Assembly: GCA_963709395.1 (NCBI GenBank) | Contig: CAVPWP010000015.1 | Coordinates: forward strand, 1 to 64,000 | Direction: 5' to 3' | DNA from: CAVPWP01 sp963709395 | GTDB lineage: Bacteria > Pseudomonadota > Alphaproteobacteria > Rhodobacterales > Rhodobacteraceae | DNA: 64,000 nt | In this document: positions 8,896 to 17,828 of the stretch, piece by piece | Numbering within the stretch: the stretch's first letter is position 1 | Layout of the letters: each line of letters begins with the position of its first letter | Made by a program: the position numbers and the translations under genes | Notes under the pieces: model-generated | What the model was told of the DNA's origin: nothing | Database searches by the model: none | The model's input: only the letters and a program-made list of their open reading frames with translations

Positions 8896-8962
8896 TGGTG
8901 CACCGCAAGCGATTCCCTGATCGTACAAGGCTCGGCAATCGCCGCGCCTTTCCGCGCGGCTC

Positions 8963-9595
8963 TTATCCCGCCATGAACGCCTTGTAGCCTGTCAGGGCAT
9001 ACTGGAATCCCATCGCAATCACGATGAGTCCCATGTAGCGGCCCAGCATGTTCTGTGCCAGGCTAGGCGCCTTCGTGCCGGCGTTCTTTGTCTTGCGCGA
9101 AACAAGCAGCAACAGGATCAGGGTAAACGTGAGAACGATCCCCACACCGACGATTGCTGTCAGGGGGATGCCGGTCTTCGAATGCACTGCGGCAATCGTG
9201 ATGACACCGGTGATCGTCCCTGGACTCGCCGCGAACAGGATCATTGGCGCAAGTGCTGCAACTCCGGACGTGGGCTCACTCGCCTGCGCTGCCGGATCCG
9301 GCTTGTCGGAGGACCGTGACCCGACCAGCATGTTGAAGCCGATGAACGCAAGGACAAACCCGCCGGCAACCGAGAAGACGTCCAGCGATACCCCGAAGAG
9401 ACCCAGTATCCGGGCGCCGGCCAGTGCCGCGATCAGGAGGACCACGGCGATGATGGCGATCGCCCGTGTCGCATCGAACGTCCGTTGCGCGACGGATTGC
9501 CCTGAGGTCAGATTGGCGAACATCATCGCGCACACCATCGGGTTCACCAGCGAGAAGAGGGTCGCCACGGCCTGAAGGTGTTGTTCTATCTGCAT
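8963..9595 (-). CDS. MarC-family integral membrane protein
   Basis: A 210-residue protein with about six hydrophobic segments in the pattern of the MarC/UPF0056 family. Recognisable pieces are an N-terminal LFSLVNPM segment, AGGFVLAFIGFNML in the middle, and ALAPMILFAASPGTITGVI, the family's conserved loop with a proline-glycine after the fourth helix. The substrate is unknown for the family. An AAAGG ribosome site precedes the ATG at 9595. It is the first backbone-type gene after the IS and stands alone; the 216 bases upstream to the next gene show no obvious element. Confidence 0.85.
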   Translation of the reverse strand: MQIEQHLQAVATLFSLVNPMVCAMMFANLTSGQSVAQRTFDATRAIAIIAVVLLIAALAGARILGLFGVSLDVFSVAGGFVLAFIGFNMLVGSRSSDKPDPAAQASEPTSGVAALAPMILFAASPGTITGVITIAAVHSKTGIPLTAIVGVGIVLTFTLILLLLVSRKTKNAGTKAPSLAQNMLGRYMGLIVIAMGFQYALTGYKAFMAG

Positions 9596-9811
9596 AATCT
9601 GGCGCCTTTCTTTGTATTGGCCGAAACAGGGAATCCACGGAACGGTAGATCACAACAGCACCGACTGCAGCAGTTGTCTTGCATCTTTGCCTGCGACTGC
9701 AGTGACGCAGAGCATGGAGCGCCGAGGCGGCAATTTCTATTCGTAAACGGCTTCGGATTTGGGGCTATGCACGATTTGTCGCCCCAGGGTGTCCCCCGTT
9801 CATCAGGGTCT

Positions 9812-10780
9812 TCAGTGATCTCCAATCTGCACGACCACCTTGCCCGTGGCCGCGCGGGACCGCAGCAGGTCAAGCCCGGCCGCGGCTCTGGCCAGCGGAA
9901 GGCGATGGCTGATGTGGGGGTGGATGTTCCCTTCGGTCTGCCAGCGGAAGACCTCTGACAGACTATCGGTCAGCACCTTCGGTCTGAAGGACAGGAAGCC
10001 TCCCCAATAGAAGCCGTGAACCGAGACGTTCTTGACCAGCAGATGGTTCGGCCGGATCTCGGGCAGCGCGCCGCTGGCAAAGCCGATCAGAAGGATACGC
10101 CCTTCGGGGTTGGTGGCGCGCAGCGCGTCCTGAAACGCGGGCCCGCCCACCGCGTCAAAGACCACATCCGCGCCCCCCAGGGCGCGCACTTTCCCGGTCA
10201 TGTCGTCTTCCTCGCTGTCGAGCACATGATGCGCCCCCGCGCGTGCGGCGACGGCGCCCCGTTCGGGCCCGCGCGCGCTGGCGATCACCCGCGCGCCCTG
10301 CAGCACACCGATCTCCACCGCGCTCAGCCCCACGCCGCCGGCGGCCCCCAGAACGAGGAGCGTCTCGCCCTTCCGCAATCGCGCGGTGCGCATCAGGGCC
10401 AGGTGCGAGGTTCCATAGGCCACCTGCATCGCCGCGGCGACGGAGGTCGCCATGCCGTCGGGCAACGCCACCAGACGGTCGGCCGGTGCAAGCGCCACCT
10501 CGGCCAGACCGCCGTGCCCGATGAAGGAGGCCACCCGCCGCCCGATCAGCGCGGGGTCGACCCCGGCACCGGTCGCCGTCACTGTGCCCGCGATCTCCAT
10601 CCCCGGAACAAGGGGAAAGGCCGGCTGCTCCTGGTAGGTGCCGGCGGACATCAGGAGATCGGCGAAATTCAGCCCACAGGCGGCCACCCGCAGTGCGACC
10701 TGTCCCGGCCCCGGCAGGGGGGCGGCCAGTTCGGTGACCATGGGAGCCGCATTCTTCTCAGCAATCACAAGGGCTTTCAT
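9812..10780 (-). CDS. NADPH:quinone oxidoreductase family (zinc-independent MDR)
   Basis: A 322-residue medium-chain dehydrogenase/reductase of the quinone oxidoreductase branch. The N-terminal GroES-like domain contains CGLNFADLLM. The Rossmann domain contains the NADPH-binding LVLGAAGGVGLSAVEIG stretch, followed by ARGPERGAVAARAGA where the adenosine-phosphate pocket is expected. The structural and catalytic zinc ligands of alcohol dehydrogenases are not evident, fitting the zinc-free branch. The start at 10780 is preferred over the longer frame because AAGGA stands just upstream and family homology begins at MKALVI. It probably reduces quinones or other enones in the cytoplasm; the physiological substrate is not predictable. 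Confidence 0.88.
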   Translation of the reverse strand: MKALVIAEKNAAPMVTELAAPLPGPGQVALRVAACGLNFADLLMSAGTYQEQPAFPLVPGMEIAGTVTATGAGVDPALIGRRVASFIGHGGLAEVALAPADRLVALPDGMATSVAAAMQVAYGTSHLALMRTARLRKGETLLVLGAAGGVGLSAVEIGVLQGARVIASARGPERGAVAARAGAHHVLDSEEDDMTGKVRALGGADVVFDAVGGPAFQDALRATNPEGRILLIGFASGALPEIRPNHLLVKNVSVHGFYWGGFLSFRPKVLTDSLSEVFRWQTEGNIHPHISHRLPLARAAAGLDLLRSRAATGKVVVQIGDH

Positions 10781-11100
10781 GCGTTTTCCTTGGTTCCCAG
10801 AAGGTGGGTCCTGACTACTTCCCGGTGGCGTGCGAGGCCACTCCGAAGCGGTCCCGGGAGGACAGCCTCCGCACCGGCCGCACAAGATCTGGGCGAACAC
10901 GCTTTACGGGAATCGGCAACACGTATAGATTGAAAGGGCGCCACCTTTCGCAATCAAATTTCTATCAGATTTACGTTATATTTCAATAATTTGATTTCTG
11001 TCCTGACCAGTTGACCTGACCAAAAAGACAGGTTGTGCGACGACACTGTTCCAACACAGAGTATTGCACCGGTTGTAAGTCTCACCAGGAGTATTCCATC
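10781..11100. promoter_or_regulatory. AT-rich divergent intergenic region with inverted and direct repeats
   Basis: This 320-base space between the oxidoreductase and the XRE regulator contains an AT-rich block unlike its surroundings (about 10,940-11,000). AATCAAATT at 10952-10960 is inverted as AATTTGATT at 10988-10996. CCTGACCA occurs twice, at 11002-11009 and 11015-11022, 13 bases apart. It probably contains both divergent promoters and perhaps the regulator's own site; the exact elements are not established. Confidence 0.4.
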
Positions 11101-11463
11101 ATGAAACATCCCGTCGACGTGCATGTGGGCAAGCGAGTGCGTCACCGCCGCTGGATGGTCGGGATGACCCAGCAGCAACTGGCCGAGCGTGTCGGCATCA
11201 AGTTTCAGCAGATCCAGAAATACGAAACCGGCATGAACCGGATCAGCGCCTCACGGCTCTGGGATATCGCCGATGCGCTGGATGCACCGGTCAGCTTCTT
11301 CTTCGAAGGTCTCACGGAAGATGCCGAAAGCGGCGTGCCGATGCCGGGCGACATCCTTGCCGACAAGGAAGCGCTGGAGCTTGTGCGCACCTACTACGCC
11401 ATCCCCGAGACGCAGCGCCGCCGCCTCTTCGAACTGGCGCGGGTTCTCAGCGACGCGGCCTGA
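11101..11463 (+). CDS. XRE-family transcriptional regulator
   Basis: A 120-residue regulator with an N-terminal lambda-repressor-like helix-turn-helix (about residues 10-65). It includes GMTQQQLAERVGIKFQQIQKY, where the turn and recognition helix lie, and continues to ISASRLWDIADALD. The short C-terminal part has no recognisable ligand domain. The ATG at 11101 has AGGAG ten bases upstream and begins the conserved sequence; an upstream extension in the same frame is ignored. It may act on the repeat-rich region before it, and is followed 62 bases later by a HisN-like phosphatase on the same strand. Confidence 0.88.
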   Translation: MKHPVDVHVGKRVRHRRWMVGMTQQQLAERVGIKFQQIQKYETGMNRISASRLWDIADALDAPVSFFFEGLTEDAESGVPMPGDILADKEALELVRTYYAIPETQRRRLFELARVLSDAA

Positions 11464-11525
11464 CCGCTTGACCCGGCATCCGCTTGCCCGCTACCGAACT
11501 CCGGTGGCGGCAAGAGGATGCAAGG

Positions 11526-12326
11526 GTGAGAGACAATCTTGACACGGACGGTCTGTGGGACGTCGCCGGGGCACTGGCCGATGTCGCGCGAACCGAAACG
11601 CTTGCACACTTTCGCACCGCCGGCCTGGCGTCCGAAAGCAAGGGCGGACATTACGATCCGGTCACGGTCGCAGATCGTGGCGCCGAGGCCGCGATGCGTG
11701 CCCTTATCCGTCGCCATCGTCCCCAGGACGCCATCCTGGGCGAGGAAATGGGGCACCATGTCGGAACCTCGGGGCTGACCTGGATCCTCGACCCGATCGA
11801 CGGAACCCGCGGGTTCGTCAGCGGCACACCGACCTGGGGCGTCCTGATCGCGCTGTCCGACAGCCGGGGGCCGTTCCTCGGCATCATCGACCAGCCGTAT
11901 ATCGGCGAACGGTTCAGTGGTGGCCCGGGGCGGGCCTGGGTCGATGGTCCGCAGGGCCGGCAGGCCCTCAAGACCCGCCCCGTCCGCCCCCTGTCCGAGG
12001 CCACCGTCTTCACCACCTTCCCCGAGGTCGGGACGCAAGCCGAAGGGCGCGCCTTTCACGCGGTTGCCAGCCGGGCCCGGCTGACCCGCTATGGCATGGA
12101 TTGCTATGCCTATGCGCTTGTCGCCGCGGGCCATGTCGATCTCGTGATCGAGGCCGGCCTTTATCCCTATGACGTCGCCGCGCCCATTGCGGTGATCGAG
12201 GCTGCCGGCGGTGTCGTGACCGACTGGACAGGGGGGCCGGCCCACGGTGGCGGGCGCATCCTCGCGGCCGCGAACGCCGGCATTCATGCCGAGGCGCTGG
12301 CGATCCTGCGCTCGGCTGCGGACTGA
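11526..12326 (+). CDS. hisN: Inositol monophosphatase family, HisN-like histidinol-phosphatase
   Basis: A 266-residue magnesium-dependent phosphatase. Metal-binding motifs are visible: GEEMG near residue 75 (metal-ligand glutamate), then LDPIDGTRGFVSG near 92-104, the DPIDGT signature with the histidinol-phosphatase-type extension, and YDVAAPIAVIEAAGG with the C-terminal metal aspartate (Y-D-V-A-A). The pattern fits the HisN type, which removes phosphate from L-histidinol phosphate in histidine synthesis, better than inositol phosphatases, though the two cannot be separated with certainty here. The GTG at 11526 is chosen over an upstream ATG because homology starts there. The gene converges on guaD. 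Confidence 0.8.
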   Translation: MRDNLDTDGLWDVAGALADVARTETLAHFRTAGLASESKGGHYDPVTVADRGAEAAMRALIRRHRPQDAILGEEMGHHVGTSGLTWILDPIDGTRGFVSGTPTWGVLIALSDSRGPFLGIIDQPYIGERFSGGPGRAWVDGPQGRQALKTRPVRPLSEATVFTTFPEVGTQAEGRAFHAVASRARLTRYGMDCYAYALVAAGHVDLVIEAGLYPYDVAAPIAVIEAAGGVVTDWTGGPAHGGGRILAAANAGIHAEALAILRSAAD

Positions 12327-12349
12327 CTCGGGCGCGGCCACCGCTCTGA

Positions 12350-13658
12350 TCAGGTCATCCCTCGGGCCGTCACACGCGCCCCCGCGACATAGGTCGCCAC
12401 GACCGCACGGTCGTCGCCCATCATGATCGTCGGGAACACCGCTTCCCAGATATCGCTGGCGTGCGCCGCGCGTTGGGCGATCGCAGGGGTTGATCCAAGA
12501 TCCAGAACGACCAGATCGGCCTCGGTTCCCGGCGGCCAGCGTGCCGATCCGCCCGGAAAGACCAAGCGCCCCGGCCGATCCGGCGGTGGCGAGCCACAGA
12601 AGCTCGGCCGGATGCAGCGCCCGGTGACGCAGCTGCGCCACCTCGTAGGCGGCCGCCATGGTGCGCAGCATGGAAAACGACGACCCGCCGCCGGTATCCG
12701 TGGCAAGGCCCACCCGCAGCCCCCGTGTCTTCAGCCCGTCCATGTCGAAGAGCCCCGAGCCGATGAAGGTGTTCGATGTCGGGCAATGGACCACGGCCGC
12801 ACCGACCTCGGACAGCCGGTCGACCTCGCGCGGGGTGAGGTGGATCGCATGACCGTAAAGCCCGTTCTCGCCCAGTAGGCCGAAGCGTTCGTAGGTGTCG
12901 AGGTAATCCGCCGCCTCGGGGAAAAGCTCGGCCACCCAGAGGCATTCGTCGGTCTGCTCGCTCAGATGCGTCTGCATCAGGCAGTCGGGATGCTCGGCCC
13001 AGAGCGTCCCCAGCGCGTCGAGCTGGGCGGGCGTCGATGTGGGCGAGAATCGCGGCGTGATGACATAGGAAAGCCGCCCCTGCCCGTGCCAGCGGGCGAT
13101 CAGCGCCTTGCTTTCATCATAGGCGCGCATCGCGGTGTCGGTCAGGCCTTGGGGCGCGTTGCGGTCCATGCAGGTCTTGCCCGCCAGCGCCCGCACGCCC
13201 CGCTGCGCGGCCTCCTCGAAGAAGGCGTCCACGCTTTCGGGGTGGCTGGTGCAGAAGCTCGCGACGGTCGTCGTGCCGTGCGCCAGCGTCAGATCGAAGT
13301 AGCGCGCGGCGATCTCGCGGGCATAGGCCGGGTCCGAAAACCGCATCTCTTCGGGGAAGGTGTAGCTGTTCAGCCAGTCGATCAGCCGCTTGCCCCAGCT
13401 CGCGATGATCGCGGTCTGGGGATAGTGGACATGGGCATCGACGAAGCCCGGCAGGATCAGCGCCGCCCCGTGATCGATGACGGTCGCCTGCGGGTGCTCC
13501 GCCTTCAGCCGGTCCGCGGGTCCGACGGCCGAGATCCGCCCGTTCTCGACCAGTACGGCACCGTGGGTTGTGTGGCGCGCCGAGAGGGCGGGCTCGCCGG
13601 CGAAGGGGTCGCGCAGATACTCGAGCGTCTGCCCGAGAAGAAGTGTCGGCTGCGCCAT
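12350..13658 (-). pseudogene. guaD: Guanine deaminase, apparent +1 frameshift near the 3' end
   Basis: An amidohydrolase that converts guanine to xanthine and ammonia. Zinc-site features are in order: PGFVDAHVHYPQ early, then MQTHLSEQTDE, HAIHLTPRE and LATDTGGGSSFSMLRTM, all strongly guanine-deaminase-like. At codon about 376 the reading leaves the conserved frame after RIGTLAAG. Removing one base from the CCC at 12528-12530 (plus strand) continues with TEADLVVLDLGSTPA and ends at 12350, giving the normal length of about 435 residues. As written the protein would read through as a very long aberrant C-terminus. Catalytic residues precede the shift. A sequence error is as likely as real inactivation. 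Confidence 0.82.
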
Positions 13659-13786
13659 GTGGCCCGTCCTCGCGTGGTTGCGGCGTCCAGACTAGGGCGC
13701 GGACCGGGCGGGGTAAATCGGGGGTGGCCCCTGTTTCTTGCAGGCGGGCTATCTTATGGTCGCAGGGTAGATCCGGGGTGCAAGAA

Positions 13787-15169
13787 ATGGCGGACGACAC
13801 CGTTACGGCCGAAGAACGCGAAGACGACGCCTATGCGCTGGACGACCGGCTGGTGCCGGACGTCCGGCTGGCCCTTGCCGCCGGGGACCAGGCGCGGCTC
13901 GAGACGCTGCTCGACCCGCTGCACCCGGCCGATATCGCCGACCTTCTGGAACAGATCGGCGCAGGCGAACGGCGCGAGATGCTGCTTCTCATGCCCGGGA
14001 TGATCACCGGCGAAGTGCTGTCGGACATCACCGAGGGCCTGCGCGAAGAGGTGATCGCGTTCCTTCCGCCGGCGCAGCTTGCAGAAGCCGTCCGCGATCT
14101 CGAATCCGACGATGTTGTCGATCTTCTGGAAGACCTCGACGAGCCGCAGCAGGAAGCCGTGCTCGAGGCGCTCGAGGCCGGGGACCGGGTCGCGGCGGAA
14201 CGGGCGCTGTCCTATCCCGAATTCTCGGCCGGCCGCCTGATGCAGCACGAGGTCGTGACCGCGCCCGAGCACTGGAACGTCGGCCAGACCATCGACCATC
14301 TGCGCGCAACCCACAGCCTGCCCGACCAGTTCTATCACGTCATTCTTGTCGACCCGCGCCACAGGCCGACGGGCTATGTCACGCTGGGCAAGCTGATGGC
14401 CTCGCCCCGGGCGACAAAGCTGGCCGACATCGCCGAAGACAGTTTCCGCACCATTCCGGTGCTGCAGGAACAGGACGATGTGGCCTATGCCTTCAACCAG
14501 TATCACCTGATCTCGGCGCCTGTCGTCGACGAGAACGATCGGCTGATCGGTGTCATCACCATCGACGACGCGATGATCGTGCTGGACGAGGAACACGAGG
14601 AAGACATTCTGCGACTGGCCGGCGTGGGCGAGGAAAGCCTTTCGGACTCCACCTGGATGATCGCCCGCCAGCGGTTTCCCTGGCTGCTGGTCAACCTGAT
14701 GACGGCCATCCTGGCCTCGCTTGTGATCGCGCAGTTCGACGACACGATATCGGCGGTGGTGGCGCTTGCGGTGCTGATGCCCATTGTCGCGTCGATGGGG
14801 GGCAATGCCGGAACGCAGTCGCTGACGGTGGCGGTGCGGGCGCTGGCGACGCGCGACCTGACATCCTCGAACACGCTGCGCGTGGTGCGGCGCGAGGCTG
14901 TCGCCGGCCTGATCAACGGAATGGCCTTCGCCACGATCATGGGGCTCGTCGGCTTTGCCTGGTTCGGGTTGCCGATCCTGGGGCTGGTGCTTGCCGTGGC
15001 GATGGTCGTCAACCTCGTGGTCGCGGCGCTGGCCGGGGTGCTTGTCCCGCTGGTGCTGGAACGCTTCGGCTTCGATCCGGCGCTGGCCTCGGGAACCTTC
15101 GTGACGACCGTGACCGACGTGGTGGGCTTTTTCGCCTTTCTCGGCCTCGCGTCGATCTACCTGCTGTGA
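13787..15169 (+). CDS. mgtE: MgtE magnesium transporter
   Basis: A 460-residue MgtE-type Mg2+ channel/transporter. The N-terminal superhelical domain (about 20-135) contains LHPADIADLLEQI. Two CBS domains follow (about 140-265), with the second reading SAPVVDENDRLIGVITIDDA. A C-terminal membrane domain of about five helices contains the pore signature ASMGGNAGTQSLTVAVRALA. Cytosolic CBS and N domains sense Mg2+ and close the pore in this family. ATG at 13787 begins the typical sequence; a GTG nine bases upstream is an alternative. The stop overlaps the next gene's GTG start. Confidence 0.92.
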   Translation: MADDTVTAEEREDDAYALDDRLVPDVRLALAAGDQARLETLLDPLHPADIADLLEQIGAGERREMLLLMPGMITGEVLSDITEGLREEVIAFLPPAQLAEAVRDLESDDVVDLLEDLDEPQQEAVLEALEAGDRVAAERALSYPEFSAGRLMQHEVVTAPEHWNVGQTIDHLRATHSLPDQFYHVILVDPRHRPTGYVTLGKLMASPRATKLADIAEDSFRTIPVLQEQDDVAYAFNQYHLISAPVVDENDRLIGVITIDDAMIVLDEEHEEDILRLAGVGEESLSDSTWMIARQRFPWLLVNLMTAILASLVIAQFDDTISAVVALAVLMPIVASMGGNAGTQSLTVAVRALATRDLTSSNTLRVVRREAVAGLINGMAFATIMGLVGFAWFGLPILGLVLAVAMVVNLVVAALAGVLVPLVLERFGFDPALASGTFVTTVTDVVGFFAFLGLASIYLL

Positions 15170-15720
15170 CCGCTGCCGCAAAATCCGCCGCGCGAAAGTC
15201 CGCCGCCGCCCGGCGCGATGCCGCCGCCACACCCGACCGGCAGGCCGCACTCGCCGCCCATCTGACCATCGCGCTCGCCCCGCACAAGGGCCGCCCGCTG
15301 TCGGGATACCTCCCGATCCGGAGCGAGGCCGACCCGCTGCCGGCCATGACGGCCCTGTCCCGACACGGGCCGGTCGGCGTGCCCGAGGTGGTCGGGCGCG
15401 GGCTGCCCCTGCGCTTTCGCATTTGGACTCCGGATACCGCGCTGGAGGAAGGCCCGTTCGGCGTGATGCTTCCGAAGGCAAGCGCCGGGATGGTGCCCGA
15501 GGTCCTGATCGTTCCGATGCTGGCCTTCGATGCGTCCGGGTTCCGGCTGGGCTATGGCGGTGGGTTCTATGACCGCACGCTCGCCGCCTTGCGCGCGGCC
15601 GGCCCTGTGACGGCGATCGGCCTTGCCTTCGCCGCGCAGGAGGTGGATGCCCTGCCGGTCGAGGCCACCGATCAGCCCCTGGATGCCATCGTGACCGAGG
15701 ACGGTCTGCGGCTGTTCTGA
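15166..15720 (+). CDS. 5-formyltetrahydrofolate cyclo-ligase
   Basis: A 184-residue enzyme that converts 5-formyl-THF to 5,10-methenyl-THF using ATP. The basic N-terminus ends with the usual helical start, SGYLPIRSEADP lies in the substrate region, and the C-terminal GYGGGFYDRTLAAL is the family signature that binds ATP phosphate. DAIVTEDG closes the domain. The GTG start overlaps the mgtE stop by four bases, implying coupled translation, although the functions are unrelated. No anomalies were seen. Confidence 0.9.
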   Translation: MTAAAKSAARKSAAARRDAAATPDRQAALAAHLTIALAPHKGRPLSGYLPIRSEADPLPAMTALSRHGPVGVPEVVGRGLPLRFRIWTPDTALEEGPFGVMLPKASAGMVPEVLIVPMLAFDASGFRLGYGGGFYDRTLAALRAAGPVTAIGLAFAAQEVDALPVEATDQPLDAIVTEDGLRLF

Positions 15721-15765
15721 CTTCACGCTTGCCGCCGCGTCGCGGTTTGCCTAGGGGTTTTCCCC

Positions 15766-16578
15766 ATGAGACTTCTCTATCTGGGCGACGTGATGGGCCG
15801 GGCCGGCCGGCAGGCCGTGTCCGAGACGCTGCCGCGTCTTCGCGCGGACTGGGCTGTCGATTTCGTCGTGGTCAACGGCGAGAACGCGACCTCGGGCGCG
15901 GGCCTTTCGCAAGCCCATGCCGAGGCGCTGCTGGCCGCGGGGGCCGATGTCGTGACCTTGGGCGACCACGCCTTCGATCAGCGCGACATGATGCAATTCA
16001 TCGAGGCCGAGCCACGCATCCTGCGCCCGCTCAACTTTGCCAAGGCCGCTCCGGGCAAGGGCGCGCGGGTCTTCGCGGCGCCCGGCGGGCGCAAGGTACT
16101 CGTGGCGCAGGTCCTGGGGCAGGTCTTCATGAAGCGGCCCTTCGACGATCCGTTCTCGGCCGTGGACGCCGTGCTGCGCGCCCAGCCCCTTGGGGCAAGC
16201 GTGGCGGCCTCGCTCGTCGACATGCATTGCGAAGCGACCAGCGAGAAGATGGCGATGGGCCACTGGTGCGACGGCCGCGCCAGTGTCGTTGTCGGCAGCC
16301 ACACCCATGTACCGACCGCCGACGCGATGATCCTGCCCGGCGGCACCGCCTACCTGACCGACGCCGGGATGTGCGGCGACTACGATTCGGTCATCGGCAT
16401 GCAGAAGGAAGAGCCGCTGCGCCGCTTCATCACGGGCATGCCGAAGGGCCGGTTCACCCCCGCCCTGGGCGAAGCGACCATCTCGGGGCTTTTCGTCGAA
16501 ACCGACGACCGGTCGGGAAAAGCCACGCGCGTCGAAATGATCCGGACCGGCGGGCGCCTGAAATCCTCCGGCCTATGA
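15766..16578 (+). CDS. ymdB: YmdB-type metallophosphoesterase (TIGR00282)
   Basis: A 270-residue calcineurin-like phosphoesterase with the two-metal site of the YmdB group. LYLGDVMGRAGR supplies the first aspartate, VVNGENA the bridging asparagine, TLGDHAFDQ the next ligands, and VGSHTHVPTAD the C-terminal histidine pair; AGMCGDYDSVIGM is also typical. The group hydrolyses cyclic nucleotides such as 2',3'-cAMP in characterised members. It lies 45 bases after the cyclo-ligase, a neighbourhood common in alphaproteobacteria. It ends immediately before a small opposing lipoprotein gene. Confidence 0.9.
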   Translation: MRLLYLGDVMGRAGRQAVSETLPRLRADWAVDFVVVNGENATSGAGLSQAHAEALLAAGADVVTLGDHAFDQRDMMQFIEAEPRILRPLNFAKAAPGKGARVFAAPGGRKVLVAQVLGQVFMKRPFDDPFSAVDAVLRAQPLGASVAASLVDMHCEATSEKMAMGHWCDGRASVVVGSHTHVPTADAMILPGGTAYLTDAGMCGDYDSVIGMQKEEPLRRFITGMPKGRFTPALGEATISGLFVETDDRSGKATRVEMIRTGGRLKSSGL

Positions 16579-16740
16579 TCAGAGTCCACCGGGTGCAGAT
16601 GGTGGGCAGAAGGTCGTATCAATCTCCTGCACCGGGTCTCCGGCGGCGCATTCCTCACCGCTGACGGGGTATTGCGTCTGCTCGGCACAGGCGGCGAGAG
16701 CAGTGAGAATGGTGCAGAGCGCCAGAATTCTGGTCGTCAT
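16579..16740 (-). CDS. Small lipoprotein, 53 residues
   Basis: A short reading frame: a hydrophobic N-terminus with a lipobox ending LAAC at residues 15-18, followed by a short polar tail containing QYPVSGEECAAGDPVQEI and ending in GGL. A GAGG ribosome site lies upstream of the ATG. The remaining mature peptide has two further cysteines, which could form a disulphide. I recall similar tiny lipoproteins in Rhodobacteraceae, with no known role. It is convergent with ymdB, with no gap between the stops. Confidence 0.65.
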   Translation of the reverse strand: MTTRILALCTILTALAACAEQTQYPVSGEECAAGDPVQEIDTTFCPPSAPGGL

Positions 16741-16877
16741 GGGTAACCTCGTTCCAGTTTCTGTACGAAGTCGTGACGGCCCGGAACGGTTCCTGCATTG
16801 ACGGAACGCAAGGCTTGCGCAACCTCACGCTGCGTGATTGGGCAAAAGCAAGGATCCCCTATGGGCAAGGACGCCGG

Positions 16878-17819
16878 ATGAACCGGACTCGGTTTCACCT
16901 GATTGCCATCCTCGTCGTGCTCGGGGCGGGGTGGGGGGCGTCGCAGCCGCTTGCCAAGATCGCGGTCAGCGAGGGCTATCGCCACTTCGGCCTGGTGTTC
17001 TGGCAACTGGCAATCGGGGCGCTTCTGCTCGGGCTTGTCACCGCGATCCGTGGGACCGGCCTGCCGATGGGGCGGCCGCATCTGCGTCTCTATACGATCC
17101 TCGCGCTGATAGGCACGGTGCTCCCGAACTCGGCCTCCTACCAGGCGGCGGTTTACCTGCCCGCCGGTGTGATCTCGATCCTGTTGTCGCTGGTGCCGAT
17201 GTTCGCCTTTCCCATCGCTCTGGCGCTGTCGGTGGACCGGTTCAGCTGGGCGCGGCTTGGCGGGCTTCTGTGCGGCCTTTTCGGCGTTCTGCTGATCGTC
17301 GGTCCGGAAGCAAGCCTGCCCGACGCCGCCATGGCAGCGTTCATACCGCTGGCCCTGATCGCGCCGGCCTTCTACGCGCTCGAGGGGAACGTCGTCGCGA
17401 AATGGGGGACGCTTGGCCTCGACCCCGTGCAGGTCCTGTTCGGAGCCTGCCTTGTCGGGGCGACAATCGCACTGCCGCTGGCGCTGGCGACCGGGCAGTG
17501 GATCGACCCGCGCCCGCCCTGGGGGGCGCCGGACCTGGCGCTTGTGACCTCGTCGCTGATCCACGCGGTGGTCTATTGCGGCTATGTCTGGCTTGTCGGG
17601 CGCGCGGGGGCGGTCTTTGCCGCGCAGGTCAGCTATCTCGTCACGGCCTTCGGGCTGATCTGGGCGATGCTGCTGCTGGGCGAACGGTACTCGGGCTTCA
17701 TCTGGTTCGCCCTGGCGCTCATGTTCGTCGGGCTGTTCCTTGTCCAGCCGCGGCCCAGGCTCGATCCCCTTGCGGAATCCCTTGCGACGGGTCCGATTGG
17801 CGGCAAGGATGGCGCCTGA
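16878..17819 (+). CDS. EamA/DMT-family transporter
   Basis: A 313-residue inner-membrane protein with about ten hydrophobic segments arranged as two EamA repeats. The first repeat begins LVVLGAGWGASQPLAKIAV, the family's usual start, and the second ends with LGERYSGFIWFALALMFVG. Members export metabolites or amino acids by proton exchange; the substrate cannot be inferred. ATG at 16878 is chosen because it begins the first membrane segment and has a GGCAAGGA element upstream. It is followed within ten bases by an SLC13 permease, so the two probably share a transcript. Confidence 0.83.
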   Translation: MNRTRFHLIAILVVLGAGWGASQPLAKIAVSEGYRHFGLVFWQLAIGALLLGLVTAIRGTGLPMGRPHLRLYTILALIGTVLPNSASYQAAVYLPAGVISILLSLVPMFAFPIALALSVDRFSWARLGGLLCGLFGVLLIVGPEASLPDAAMAAFIPLALIAPAFYALEGNVVAKWGTLGLDPVQVLFGACLVGATIALPLALATGQWIDPRPPWGAPDLALVTSSLIHAVVYCGYVWLVGRAGAVFAAQVSYLVTAFGLIWAMLLLGERYSGFIWFALALMFVGLFLVQPRPRLDPLAESLATGPIGGKDGA

Positions 17820-17828
17820 TGCGGGGAA

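Noticed and set aside
8941..8960. Seven-base GC hairpin after marC, considered as a terminator
   Set aside because: No T-run on the marC strand; too weak to call.
11394..12349. C-terminal extension of the guaD frame past the frameshift
   Set aside because: Composition is abnormal and antisense to hisN and the XRE gene; the conserved guaD end is in another frame.
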